Assembly (NCBI GenBank): GCA_018287875.1
Contig: JAGVVL010000015.1
Coordinates: forward strand, 1 to 64,000
DNA from: Nigrospora sphaerica
Taxonomy: Eukaryota > Ascomycota > Sordariomycetes > Amphisphaeriales > Apiosporaceae
Direction of reading: 5' to 3'
DNA length: 64,000 bases
Positions 45,725 to 56,308 of the stretch are shown in pieces. Position numbers and translations under genes: made by a program. Every line of letters begins with the position of its first letter. Positions within the stretch are counted from its first letter, which is position 1. Below the pieces are notes generated by a model. It ran no database searches. It was given only the letters and a program-made list of their open reading frames with translations, and was not told the DNA's origin.

Positions 45725-46535
45725 ACGTAAGGCCGCTAGGGCTACCACGACCACCTGGGCAGCAACAATTTCCCAGCTACATCGGCTTCCTGGTTGTACT
45801 AGCAGGTATTAGCCATTGAGCCTTGACACAGATCATTTGTCAATCGCATAGTTCAGCATAACCGTGCTTAGGGCCTTGACGCTTAAGAACGCATTCCGAT
45901 GGATATCATGTGTGGTTCTGTATTGAAAGTTCGGTCTCATTACACATGGCAATTGTGGGTTTTCTTTAGGAAATCTTTTGTCGTACTCTATAATAGCCCC
46001 TCCTTCATATATGAAACAGCAACTCGGTGAAGAATGACTGCGCATAGTGAAAAGCTCGCTTCCCTGCTCCATTGCACTGCACTCGTGGTGTGTTTAAAGG
46101 ACTTTGCATGGCTCTGCTTCAGTGTCCTAGTTTTACGACCATATAAGGCGCTGTGATAATGTCACTCCGATGTAACCTTCCCCACGACAAAGTAGCCGTC
46201 TCATCTATGGCTTCAACAAGCGTTGTGGTGCACAGACTCTGGCCAACAACCTCCAGCGTGGTAGTGGAGCCGGGAAAAGGCGGCCTTAAAATAAATACTT
46301 TGCATCGTCGGAATACTAGTGTTTGGTCAGTTATAATATGTCGCACTTCAGGGGACGTGAGTAACGAGGTTCTGATTGTTCTATTAGGAAAAACAAAGGA
46401 AAACTATCTGAGGATCCAGACATAGATATAGTAGTTCCGTAGCCTGCCTGACAGGCTAGGCTCTTGAGCTTACATAAAGTCACGTGACCTGGTAGGCTTG
46501 TTAGTGACAATAGGCTCGTCTCGCGACATAATACC
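45725..46535. other. Single-copy DNA with short minus-strand ORFs
   Basis: Two minus-strand ORFs, 46119-46346 (75 codons; FILRPPFPGSTTTLEVVG) and 45833-46072 (79 codons; CVMRPNFQYRTTHDIHRNAF), could be exons or remnants of one gene. Composition is normal. I recognise no domain and no clear splice pair, so I do not call a gene. Confidence 0.35.
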
Positions 46536-46711
46536 TGTGGCAATATGACGCTAGCACCAGTTTCGCCTATCAGGTCACGTGAGGAGCTATAAGGACCTGC
46601 AGTAGGCCCTGTGGAGCATGTGGGGAGCGATCCCTAGTCCGGCCCTTTCTTTTGTCCTTTCTTATGGATAACCTTTAACCTTTCGCTTTCCACGCGTCCT
46701 CTAGTGCAACA
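46536..46711 (+). mobile_element. Family B short element, diverged copy (176 bp)
   Basis: It begins TGTGGCAATATGACGC and ends CTAGTGCAACA. Internal blocks TCAGGTCACGTG, TATGGATAAC and TTTCGCTTTCCACG match the 195-bp copies in order. Flanks ATACC and ACACC differ by one transition, compatible with a mutated 5-bp target duplication. Confidence 0.75.
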
Positions 46712-46980
46712 ACACCCCTATTAAAGTGCCACTAGGACCCCCTATTTTACGTACAGGAAGCCGTCTGCGGGGACCAACCTAGTGGTGGTTGCATTTTCAC
46801 TAAGCCGCCGAGTATGGCATGCTCGGAAAGGTCGGAGGAACCGAGTCCCGATGTGAGCATAGTTTGACGATGGAAGTCAGCTTAGTGCAAACTTGATAAT
46901 CTGCATCTGTTATTTATTAACGGGTATTTACCTATGCTGTCTTACCCAGTGTGCTATGGTTTAGTCCAGACATTGTAACG

Positions 46981-48056
46981 TCAGCCTCCACCACGGGTGC
47001 GTTGATTAAATCCGCTGGGCTGGTTTCGTGACACGGGTGTCATGTAGTAATCCGTTCCACCGTCTCTATTGTCCCCTCCAATCGACCCCTGATGGTGACC
47101 TTGCTCCCTATACCCACCTCCGTGGATAATCATGGTTAATTGCTGGACTTGCTCCTCATTTGTAGAGGTCTGATTCGTAGGCAAGGTGTTCAACACATTG
47201 GCGGATCGGACCACGCGTGCTAGCATGTCGGCCATGCTGAGCTCGATATATAGTTTTCCCAGAAAGACCACGGGGTTGAAGCAAAGGTACAGCTTGGCGT
47301 TAGGTGTCGACTCGAGGGCGATCAGGCAAACGTCCAGTAAGACGGACAAGCTAATAAGGAAACAATTGAACCGAAAGAGCGCCCAGTATTTGGCTAGTCC
47401 CGCGGATATTAGCTTCTGCCACACCAGCCCGAGGAAAACGATGTTGAGCACCAATTCGACCGCCGAGAATAGAGCCTTAGTTGTCCGGTCCCACATTTTG
47501 TTGAACGTCACAACGGCCTCTGTGAGCTGTAACTCTGCAGGTATCCATGTAGGGATTACAGTCAAGTTCATGGTGATGGTGATGGCGAGGATGACGAACT
47601 TGAGTAACCGCACATTTCTCGGCTTTGCGACAAGGAAAGATACCCGGTTAGCCACGATTTGCAGTAGGCAGTTGATCTGAAAGCTCCAGTAGATACTGAG
47701 GGCTAAGAAGATCCAGAAGCTAGTCCCCATAAAGATTAGCTAGTTCGCACTGAATCGCCTTTGTGTGCTTACCTCGGTTGCGCCACCTCAACGACGTAAA
47801 GCCACGTATGAACTGACATGGCCAGGCTTGGAAGCCACGTGGCCCATATCAACAAAACGTACATGTTTCGCAGCCGACGTCCACGAAACGCAGCCATCGT
47901 TTGTTGCGCGCCTTTGATCAGGGTGAAGACAGCCAAGGCCAGTGAAATGCCAAAGAGAATTGCCGCTATGTCCATTTCCTGTTGAGAGGCCAGCGGCAGC
48001 GGTATATACCACGGGGGTAGGAGGAAACCCTGGACGTGATTCTGCTCCATGGCCAA
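46981..48056 (-). CDS. Seven-transmembrane integral membrane protein, one intron
   Basis: Exon 1 48056-47773, intron 47772-47720 (53 bp, GTAAGC...CTAG with a GCTAATC branch-like site), exon 2 47719-46981; 340 codons in frame. Seven hydrophobic segments: MDIAAILFGISLALAVFTLI and YVLLIWATWLPSLAMSVHTW in exon 1; then FWIFLALSIYWSFQINCLLQ, FVILAITITMNLTVIPTWI, SAVELVLNIVFLGLVW, CFLISLSVLLDVCLIAL and YLCFNPVVFLGKLYIEL in exon 2. The C-terminal tail is Gly/Gln/Asn-rich and hydrophilic. The layout resembles fungal seven-TM receptors or uncharacterised integral membrane proteins, but no CFEM domain or other diagnostic motif is seen. The splice is inferred; the alternative start at 47730 would lose two TM helices. 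It lies in an island of normal composition with no RIP stops. Confidence 0.8.
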
Positions 48057-49128
48057 CTACTTGACACCAGGGCGACTGTGTGTCTTTTTAGCAGCACACC
48101 GCCACGCAGCTCGTCATTGATACGCACAGGTTTTTGGATTTTGTCAATGCTGAAACTCGCCTGTCATCTTCTCCACCAAGCTCCTAGGAACAGATTCCAG
48201 ATAAACATGCGAACGTGTAGAGCCCCTCTTATAGGATTTGAAGACAGCTAAAAGATATCGCTTACGCTTTGGATAGGACCAGAACGTGTCTAGTGCGTGT
48301 ATTCTCCTATTTTATTAGCAGGCTGGCTTAGCCATACAGCTCATGCTGAACTTTAAACCCCTAACTAGCCGGTAATCTAAATAAACAGCCGAAAGACGGA
48401 GATGCGTGGTCTGGAAACAATACATGCCTATTAGTACTTACGCGGCTGGGGTTTGTGCCAAAGCCGATTTCGAGAGCTTCGAATAGCAAACCTAAAGTAA
48501 GTGCTCGGCGCTGGCGGTTCGGAGTGATTCTCAATCAAGGCTAATATTTGAGGTGGTGGTTCGCCGGTTCCTTTCCATCAGTATGCTAATAAGGTTTTCC
48601 CTGACACGATGGTGCTGGAGACTGTGCATGCCGGCGAGCTGTCTGGACCGATCTGAGGGCATTTAGTCCAAAAAGCGCTTCCCAAGGACAGTGGAGTATG
48701 TTATACCTCGGCTACTAAACAATTGAAGGAAAGAAGGAAAAGGAGGAAAAGGGGGGGGTGGGTTTATCCAACGCATTCATGTCAAGAGCCGAAGAGACTC
48801 TTCTTATCTAAGGGCGCGATCGGCTGGACAGCAAAACCACGCCTGGATCAACGTTGGATTTGGGTCCACACGTCGGCTGGCGCCACGCCCATAGCCTTTT
48901 CCTAATTCTATACTAAACTAGCGTCACAGTACAACGGTACAAGGAGCTTTAAGGATCGTGCGCGGCATGTACCACGCCGGCGCACCTTACGATTCATGCC
49001 ATGGTGATGTAGATTCTTACCAACTAGGGGAAGGTCTGGATATTGCTGGCACACTCTGGAATCAAGGCTGCGGGGGTTGTTAGAGCCACGCTGGATGCGA
49101 AAGCACAGCTAGAGTTGGCGCTTTCCTG
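48057..49128. other. Intergenic region upstream of the seven-TM gene
   Basis: Normal base composition and no convincing ORF. It probably contains the promoter of the minus-strand seven-TM gene (48057 onward). A purine run (AAGGAAAAGGAGGAAAAGGG) lies at about 48735-48755. No other feature identified. Confidence 0.5.
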
Positions 49129-49410
49129 CTAATTGTTATATAAAAACGCAATGGAAATCGTGATGCCGGACCCCCAGATCAAGACCAGTACTAATATCAT
49201 CCAGCCAGTATCACACCCTTGTGTTCCAGGATGTAGCGCCATCTTTCGCCGGCGCCGAGCTTCCAACATGGCGGAGGTTACTTGTCGCCGTGACACTTGT
49301 TCCCAAAACAAACAGACTCCATTGTGGACTGAAGACATCGTAGCGGCAGCATCGTCCGCTGGAAAACGCACCGCTGTAACCTTGATCAGGGGCGGAAAAT
49401 CAAAATCCAC
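49129..49410 (-). CDS. Small hypothetical protein with C-terminal TM, possible last exon
   Basis: 93 codons from the first Met, ending in a clear membrane segment (GWMILVLVLIWGSGITISIA). The frame stays open upstream to about 49466 with acidic text (KEDDGSERTDWDDSD) and is preceded by an AG that could be a 3' splice site, so this may be the terminal exon of a larger gene. Function unknown. A plus-strand ORF overlaps it, but has no features. Confidence is low because the rest of the gene was not found. Confidence 0.4.
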   Translation of the reverse strand: MDFDFPPLIKVTAVRFPADDAAATMSSVHNGVCLFWEQVSRRQVTSAMLEARRRRKMALHPGTQGCDTGWMILVLVLIWGSGITISIAFLYNN

Positions 49411-49978
49411 ACCACCACTGGCCGCATCGCTATCGTCCCAATCAGTTCTTTCGCTCCCATCGTCCTCTTTATCCTAGCGCCTTCGTACGCGTGCCACTCC
49501 GCACAAACGAGCCCTGGCCCTCCTTCAGGCCGATGACCTGCCCGTAACACCGAGACCGATCGCGCGATTTAAAGCCACGCAAGCCTCACTGAGGCGACTC
49601 ACCCTCTGCTTCAAGACTTAGCGAAGATACGGACACGACAAGGGGTCCTGCCTTAATAGTTGCCGCAGCGTATCCAGGCGACGGGCGATCAACTCGTGGA
49701 TTCCATCGGCGACTACATGTTCGATGCCCCGGAATCATCCGGTCTACCTTCGGACTTATTCGAGACCACGCTGGAGACAGCCCCGAGCTCAGGTGTTCTC
49801 AATCTTCTTTACACGCATACGTGCATGGGCGGGGTGGTCGCCGCTTGCAGCTTCTGAGCCGATTCGAGCCGGCCCGCGAACGAGGCTGCGTGGAACGACA
49901 AAGTACACGCCAGTGTGTTAGCTATAGCCCTGAAGACGACAACGTCTCATGTCTACCATAACATCACGGCCGTGGGCC
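49411..49978. other. Unassigned normal-composition DNA
   Basis: Apart from a possible upstream extension of the preceding ORF, no gene is supported. Short plus-strand ORFs at 49660-49921 have no domain. Confidence 0.4.
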
Positions 49979-50028
49979 TGGCCCAGCCCATCTCGCGCAC
50001 CTTCATGCCCAGTCGCCGTCGAGCCCGG
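49979..50028 (-). pseudogene. Short TLH helicase fragment
   Basis: GCCCAGCCCATCTCGCGCACC and AGTCGCCGTCGAGCCCGG match, in order and spacing, the minus-strand TLH1 text at about 14357-14405 (TLH2 about 20008-20060, protein VREMGWAQ). About 45 of 52 bases agree by eye. It is a third, tiny relic of a TLH gene 26 kb from TLH2. Confidence 0.7.
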
Positions 50029-50092
50029 AATGTGGAGCTATCCTAGCTACTGATGCTGTCCACATGCTCCGCACCGAGGCATAAGGATATTA

Positions 50093-50287
50093 TGTCGCAA
50101 TATGAGGCTATTCACGTGGCTTAGCCTCTCCTGCCAGGTCACGTGGCTCCTCTTCACATGCCAGGATTCACATGGTGACAGGGGTCCTGAGCTACTATAT
50201 GTACTACTGCACCTACAGACAGATTTCCTTTGTTTCCCTCTAATGGATAACTTGAACCTCGCTTTCCACGATCTCTGCAGTGCGACA
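50093..50287 (+). mobile_element. 195-bp TG...CA element, family B, TSD TATTA
   Basis: Starts TGTCGCAATATGAGG and ends GCAGTGCGACA (7-bp perfect inverted ends), flanked by TATTA at 50088-50092 and 50288-50292. Same length as the copy at 24278 and nearly identical to its reverse complement. It contains two CACGTG palindromes. The RIP load is light. Confidence 0.93.
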
Positions 50288-50474
50288 TATTATTAATGTC
50301 CTTTCTACCCTACCTTATCGTACTGGCTTTTCAAACACATACTTATAACACGTCATGTAGTGGTGAATAAGATACGACCTCGGAGTTATTCTCGCGATAC
50401 CATCACTATTATCGTTACTAATTATAACAATAACGATGTGGTTAAACTATGAGCAAAGGAGCTTACTGCTATAG

Positions 50475-51010
50475 TGTAACGAACGCTATACCTAAGTACT
50501 GCGTGACGTAGGGTTTGTACAATCAGGGACAGAGAGCGTCTGTCTAGCTTGAACACTGGTCGTAGGGTAACTGATGAACTGAGGTGCTTGACTGGGTAAC
50601 TGGTCTGAATCTTCACAATAGGTCGTTAGGAGGTTACTCCCATCTATAGGTAAGATAGATGCTTAGATTGATCACTAAGGTAATGACTGTCTGACTAGGA
50701 AATCCTTTCAACTTATATACTAAATCATTCCCTCACTGATACCGTTGGATCTCGTGGATCTCGCGAGATCCTATCGAGCCCGGCTCTCTGGTTCTCACCG
50801 AGATCCCAAGATCCGTCACGTGACTTCCTTCCCACCGGGAAGTCCTTTTCTTACGCTAGTAATCTCCCTCCTTCTGGTCTTGTTGTTTCTTACTAGGGCG
50901 CTTCCTGTCGTGGTTGTGTCCTCTGTCGTCTCTTGTGGCTGGAGGGGTCGTTGGTGGCTGGTGCGGTGCTCAGCCACTTGTCTTGGCTTGGATTTCTTGG
51001 GGTCGTAACA
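50475..51010. mobile_element. Solo LTR, family C (536 bp), little RIP
   Basis: It begins TGTAACGAACGC and ends GGGGTCGTAACA (TGTWACGA inverted ends), flanked by TATAG at 50470-50474 and 51011-51015. The sequence is GC-normal with several CpA dinucleotides intact, so it is young or escaped RIP. The only copy in the window. It resembles a Copia-type LTR in its ends, but no internal region exists to test this. Confidence 0.9.
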
Positions 51011-51110
51011 TATAGGTAGGTAAGGTTACATTTATAGTTTATAAAACGTAATGACCACGTAAAAATGTCCTAAGACAATCAGCATAATCACCAGCATTAA
51101 AATCAATTTT

Positions 51111-51190
51111 ATTATCGCCGTATTAGGATAGTGTCCCGCCTTCCAAGGGGCATTTAGCGTGCAGGAGTCTACTTACATTTATATAAGATA
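51111..51190. repeat. 80-bp dispersed block shared with 44956-45040
   Basis: ATTATCGCCGTATTAGGATA and CCAAGGGGCATTTAGCGTGC match the insertion in pogo copy A with transitions only. It ends exactly where the pogo-type terminal sequence begins. Confidence 0.75.
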
Positions 51191-51245
51191 AGTTAGAGTA
51201 CCCCCATTTAGCTCCCTCTCCCCTTATATTTAGCCCCCCTTAACT
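51191..51245 (+). mobile_element. Terminal repeat of a pogo-type element
   Basis: AGTTAGAGTACCCCCATTTA is the inverted counterpart of the right ends of the pogo copies (TGGGGGTCCTCTAACT) and is preceded by TA, the target dinucleotide of this superfamily. The subterminal TTTAGCCCCCC also matches. It is an isolated left end; the matching body was not found next to it. Confidence 0.75.
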
Positions 51246-51985
51246 TAATCGTATAAAGATTAACCTTATTACTTTAGCCGTCTACATATTCTTAACTTAT
51301 AGCAGCTTAATGAGTCGTTCACTGGGGTAGTAGTAGAAGTGAGATGTGTATTAGTAAGGCTTGCCACAAAGTGGCCGGTGGGGCAGGAATCTACCTATAG
51401 TGCGACCCGGAGGATGATAGGACCCCACTAAACAGGATAACGCACCCCACTATCATAAGCTAACTACCCTGGCCACGTATTAAATGCCGGCCTCAGGAAA
51501 GAAGCATATCGCTATCCTTAGCGATCTTCTATATCGTATAATTCACTATCAATTAAGATCTTAAGTCTTAACCCTTCGCCTTACACTGTCTACCACGGCG
51601 TTTCGTCGTCTTAAGACCTTGCTCTCGTCGCTAAGCCTCCGCTCCTCTATAGCGTTCTTAGTATTCACTGATTAGCTTGGTGGCGCCGGTAAGATTCGTT
51701 TCGTGTTACTAAACATTATGTCTATAGCTATAGCTAAGCCACTTAAGGAACTATTTTAAACCTCTTTTTTGCTTATTATAACAATGCTTAAGGATTGCCT
51801 CCACTTTGTATTGATCGTTAACACAAGGCTAGTCGTCTTATATAGGACTTAACAAGGGCGTTATTTATTAAAAAGAGTCTTTGCCTTTAACGCTAGGCAA
51901 TAAGTAAGTAATGAAGATAATCGGATGGATTTAAGAGTTAAGCGGAACATTAAAACGATACGTTAGTCGGCTGATACACTCTAAC
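51246..51985. other. AT-rich decayed DNA
   Basis: Mostly RIP-like, with a less mutated patch at 51320-51450 (AAGTGGCCGGTGGGGCAGGA). No coding similarity recognised. Confidence 0.5.
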
Positions 51986-52037
51986 TGTTACAGGTTGGGA
52001 CCTGGGAGATAAGCTCAGGCGCACCTAACCTGAGCGT
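51986..52037 (+). repeat. One arm of the 25936 hairpin element
   Basis: TGTTACAGGTTGGGACCTGG through AGATAAGCTCAGGCGCACCT and AACCTGAGCG repeats the left arm and loop of 25936-26012. The right arm is lost after GAGCG. It shows the hairpin is a dispersed element. Confidence 0.8.
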
Positions 52038-52513
52038 TTTACGAACCCCTTATATGAGGCTCCGAGTAAGTCTCTCCATTCGGACGCCAGGCTAGTGGTC
52101 AAGACCTAGGAGGGGAGAGCTGAGCAGCGATCCAAACGTTCCGGTCCGGTCTCGCAAGATTTAACGAGACGCTGCGCCCGGGCTCCCAAGGACGATTCTC
52201 TTCTCTCTTTCCCATCTAGAAAATAAACACCATTTGGCCCCTTTGATAGTGCTTTAAAGCTCAGCTTCTCACACTAACACCTTATATAGGCCGGCGTGTT
52301 ACTAAGAATAGGCCTAAAACGAGTGTCTAAGTAAATAGTATTTATAATGGAGACGAAGAAAACTATATCGCTGACGTTATATTTTAGCAGTCGGTGCCAG
52401 TTATCGTATTTTAACTTAGCTTACGTTACCACGAAACCTATAGCTAACTGAGCGTGCTACTTAATATATGGTCTTAAGAAGCGGACGTCAAGTAGTGAGG
52501 TATCATCACTAAT
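52038..52513. other. Unassigned DNA
   Basis: GC-normal start (52040-52210), then AT-rich. No gene or repeat recognised. Its last five bases (CTAAT) are the target duplication of the next LTR. Confidence 0.4.
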
Positions 52514-53019
52514 TGTTAAAAGTATAAGACTTACTCCTATACCGTTATCCCTTGTCAAGGACTTAGCTATGCACTTATTAAAAAGCTAGTCCTTTAACCG
52601 AGACTGCCCTAAAGCTCGGGCCACCTTACCTCACAGTATGGGCAATCATATCCTAAAGCTAGGGCCACTTTTCTTGTATATGTAGCATACGCCACTCGGA
52701 ACCTTCCATAAGTTTCCACGTACTTCTATGAGGTTCTACGAGCCTCCACGTCACCGCTTACGCGTCCACTTACGCGTCCTCTCTTTGTATTATTAGGAGG
52801 ATAAAGGGTTAAAAGGGTGTAAATAAGGGATAAATCTTTTCTTTTCGTGTACATAGTCTCGTATATAAGCAAGCAACTTAGAGATTTCACTCTCAACTCC
52901 TTTTAAGAGAAGTTCCTACTCTTCCGTGTTCCTTTACTCTTAGGAAATGGCCTCCGAGATCGAAAAAGCCCTTATAAAGGGGTTGCTTTCTCTTTTTAAT
53001 CAAACCACCACTTTCAACA
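52514..53019 (+). mobile_element. Solo LTR, family A (506 bp)
   Basis: TGTTAAAAGTATAAGAC to CCACTTTCAACA, with target duplication CTAAT (52509-52513, 53020-53024). It belongs to the same subgroup as 30635-31185. Confidence 0.95.
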
Positions 53020-53815
53020 CTAATCTTAGTGACTACGTTTAGTGGTCCGGGCAGCTTATATCCGAAAAGATACTCGTGAGCGGACATATATATAGTGCTA
53101 CCATTATAAGCATTATTAAGATTTCATTAAAGACTAAGTATAACATCGATTTAGGGTTCATTAAGATAATTAGACTAATAATAACGGGTTACAGTGTTAA
53201 CCGTTTTGTTTTTCTTTCTAATAAGCCGTTAGCTTATAAGTGGTATGCTATGGTTATTAAGAGCTTAGTTTTTAATAAGGACTATAATCCTTTTTAAAAC
53301 TTTAACGTGAAGTTCTAGTCTTAATTAGACATAATTTAAAAGAGATACCCTAGTCTGCTAATATTAAAAACTATGTTAAGGCAGTTCTTTAATCCTTAGC
53401 AGTATAGGTAGCGTACCCTAAGATTAAGACTATCTATTTAAAGACGGGATAAGAGACTGTCATTAGCTAGTTATATTAACTATAGTTCGTCTTTAATTAC
53501 CATAGTGTGCCCTTATCATTAACACCAAGTAGTCTAATAACGAAATTAATTATAATGATCTTTATAAGCACGAGCTCGTGTTGAATTAGCTAATAATCGC
53601 CTACTATCTTATTCCGATTGGTCTAGTTAACTTTATAAACCGGACAGTGCTAAACGTATTTCTTAACTATGTACGTCTTCTTATAAATAGCTAGTCCGTT
53701 TCATTCCTTAAGCATTTAGTTCTATCCGAAATGATGCTTATTATCGTGCGCAACTTTTGAAAACTGCTAAACCATTGCTTATAGGATATAAGACGCTTAT
53801 CTTGAGAATGTTATC
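53020..53815 (+). other. Unidentified RIP-mutated coding relic
   Basis: The plus-strand ORF 53076-53297 (73 codons; IKIIRLIITGYSVNRFVFLS, YKWYAMVIKSLVF) continues past stops to about 53760 in protein-like sequence. It is probably a fragment of an old transposon. No motif identified. Confidence 0.4.
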
Positions 53816-54376
53816 TGTTATAGGTATAGGACTTATCCCATACCGTTCTCTGTCACTACGGACTAAGCTATGCACTTAACGGAAAGCTAGTCCTTTAACT
53901 GAGCTTACCCTGGAGCACGGGCCAGCTTACCCGTAAGCATGGCCCGCTTTACCCGCAAGCGTGGCATACGCTACGCGGAAGCTTCTGCAAGTTTCCACGA
54001 GTTTCCACTAGTTTCTTCGTGGCTCCCTGAAGCTCCCACAAGCCCCCATGAGGCTTCACAAACCTCTATAAGGTTCCATATGCTTCTAAACCACGTAATC
54101 ACTTACGCAATCACTTACGCGTCTTTCTCTTTGTATTACTAAGAGAATAAGTGTTTAACGGGTATAAGTAATGGCTAAATCTTCCCTCTCCGTGTATCTA
54201 GTCTATCCTTAAGCAAGCAAAGCAAGCAAGCAAGCACACAAAATACACTCTCGTTCTTCTTAAAGAGAAGTTCTTTATTCTTCCGTGTTTCTTTATCTAT
54301 AAGAAACGACCTCCGAGATCGAAAGAGCCCTTTTCAAGGGTTGCTTCCTCTTCCGATTGAACCACCACTTTCAACA
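53816..54376 (+). mobile_element. Solo LTR, family A (561 bp), no TSD
   Basis: TGTTATAGGTATAGGAC to CCACTTTCAACA, close to the 9518 and 34497 copies. The flanks TTATC and GCTTT do not match, so flanking DNA was rearranged or the pair came from recombination between elements. Confidence 0.92.
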
Positions 54377-54683
54377 GCTTTTAATATAAAGAACAAGAGA
54401 AAGTTAAGCTATAGAGATTGCTTTTATTTACATATATTAATGCACTTTAAACGCTCTATAATTCTTTAGGTTGTATGAGTCTATTCGATTCCTATTTTAA
54501 GCTATTTGCTTATTTATTCGTAGCTAAGACTAGTCTCACTATAAATCTTGTTTAATATATACAACCACTTGCTTATAAAGGTCTGATTTATTAATAAGTA
54601 CGACTAACTTACTTAATACAACACGCTTTAAGGAGGACCTAAAGGTTAATATACTTAGGACTATATTACCTTAAACGCAAATT
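54377..54683. other. AT-rich spacer
   Basis: 307 bp between two solo LTRs; RIP-like composition and no recognisable feature. Confidence 0.5.
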
Positions 54684-55219
54684 TATTGCAGGTATAGAAC
54701 TTATCTTATACTATTCTTTGTTACTACGGACTAAGCTATGCACTTAACAGAAAGCTAGTCCTTTAACCGAGCTTATCCTGGAGCTCGGGCCAGCCTACCC
54801 TAGAGCACGAGCCAGCTTACCCGCAAGTGTGGCGTACGCCACCCGGAATCTTCCACAAGTTTCCACAAGTTTCTACGTGGCTCCCTAAAGCCTCCACGAG
54901 CCCCTATAAGGCTCCATGAACCTCTGTAAGGTTTTATATGCTTCTAAGCTACGTAATCACTTACGCAATCACTTACGCGTCCTCCTCTTCGTATTACTAA
55001 GAGGATAAGGATTTAAAGGGTATAAGTAAAGGCTGAATCTCCCCTCTCTGTGTATCTAGTCTATCCTTAAGCAAGCACGCACATAAAATACATTCGTTCG
55101 TCTAAAAGAGAAGTTCCTTATTCTTCTGTGTTTCTTTATTCTTAAGGAACGGCCTCTGAGATCGAAAGAGCCCTTATAAAGGGTTGCTTTCTCTTTTAAT
55201 TGAACCACCACTTTCAACA
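54684..55219 (+). mobile_element. Solo LTR, family A (536 bp)
   Basis: It begins TATTGCAGGTATAG (G to A in the TG end) and ends CCACTTTCAACA. Flanks AAATT and GAATT agree at four of five bases, a likely mutated target duplication. It is the most worn of the six family A copies. Confidence 0.9.
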
Positions 55220-56308
55220 GAATTTCAATCAATATATTAGTACTTCTTTGAAAGACACTAGCCTGTTAAAAGCTTTTAAAAGTGAATTGTAACTCTTTTA
55301 TTTTATTTAACGTAGTTAAAAGACGCTTTTAAACAGATTTAAGAGCCTTCACTTATAATATAAGCACTTAAATTACTTTGAATAACTATTATTTATCTTT
55401 ATTTAAATAGATTAAATATTAAGTTAAAAAGAAGTATTTGTAAGTGCCTACACTTTATAACATTAACAAAGAAAACTATATTGTATTTCATTTTTCAATA
55501 GAAAGAGTAAAAGACTACCTACCTAGGATTTCTTTACAGGTGTTCTATAAGTAGAGTTCGAGTTACGTTTAGAACTCTTGCGCTCAGGCTACGTCGTAGC
55601 TTAAGATTTTTTATTAGGTTTTAACCTGTCAAATTACCTCTTCTCTCCTTACGCGTTAGCTCCGCGCCACTGTGGCGGCCCGCGCGTGGCGCGCGAGTTC
55701 CGTTTCTTTATCGTCTTCTACCGTTCTCGCGGTGTCTGCTCTCTTTTCTCTACGGCCTCACGCGGGCCCGCACGCAACCATGGGAATAATAGAAGCTCTA
55801 TAAGGCCTTAACAAGAATTAAGCTCAAATAGCTAGCCTTACGCACGAGCGACACTAGTTAGCTGCTGCCTTAGAAATGTAGAAACCTAAAAACGTATAAA
55901 ATAACGCTGGCCGCATTAGAGCTCTTTGATCGTATGCTAAATATTAAAACGGTAAAAAAAGGCTTAAGATATTAGTAGATGACATTAAGAAACGTTTAAA
56001 TGTAGGAGACTAGATTAATTCAAAGATTCAGCTGAAGATGAGGTCAGTAAGGTAGAGATGGGTATCGTGATTCCTTAAGACTAATCTGCTTATTTATATC
56101 TATCCTAGTGGTCGAGAGATTCTTGTTTTTGTCTGCAGGGGTCGATGTGAGGCATGGCTGAAACGCGTGGCGCGTGAAGGGCCTGGCGCTCCAAGGGATG
56201 CTCGAATTTAGCAGGTCATAAGTATAAGCGGAGGCTCGGCAGTGGACTAAAGAGAAAGCCTTACAGCTTCGGGTCCTATATGATGCTCCGAGGCCTCTCC
56301 GTAAACAG
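55220..56308. other. AT-rich decayed DNA with a GC island
   Basis: No gene. A sharply GC-rich island at about 55640-55790 contains the palindrome CGCCACTGTGGCG and CGCGCGTGGCGCGCG, then returns to AT-rich text. The minus-strand ORF 56044-56361 overlaps the 3' end of the next gene and is not supported. Confidence 0.5.
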
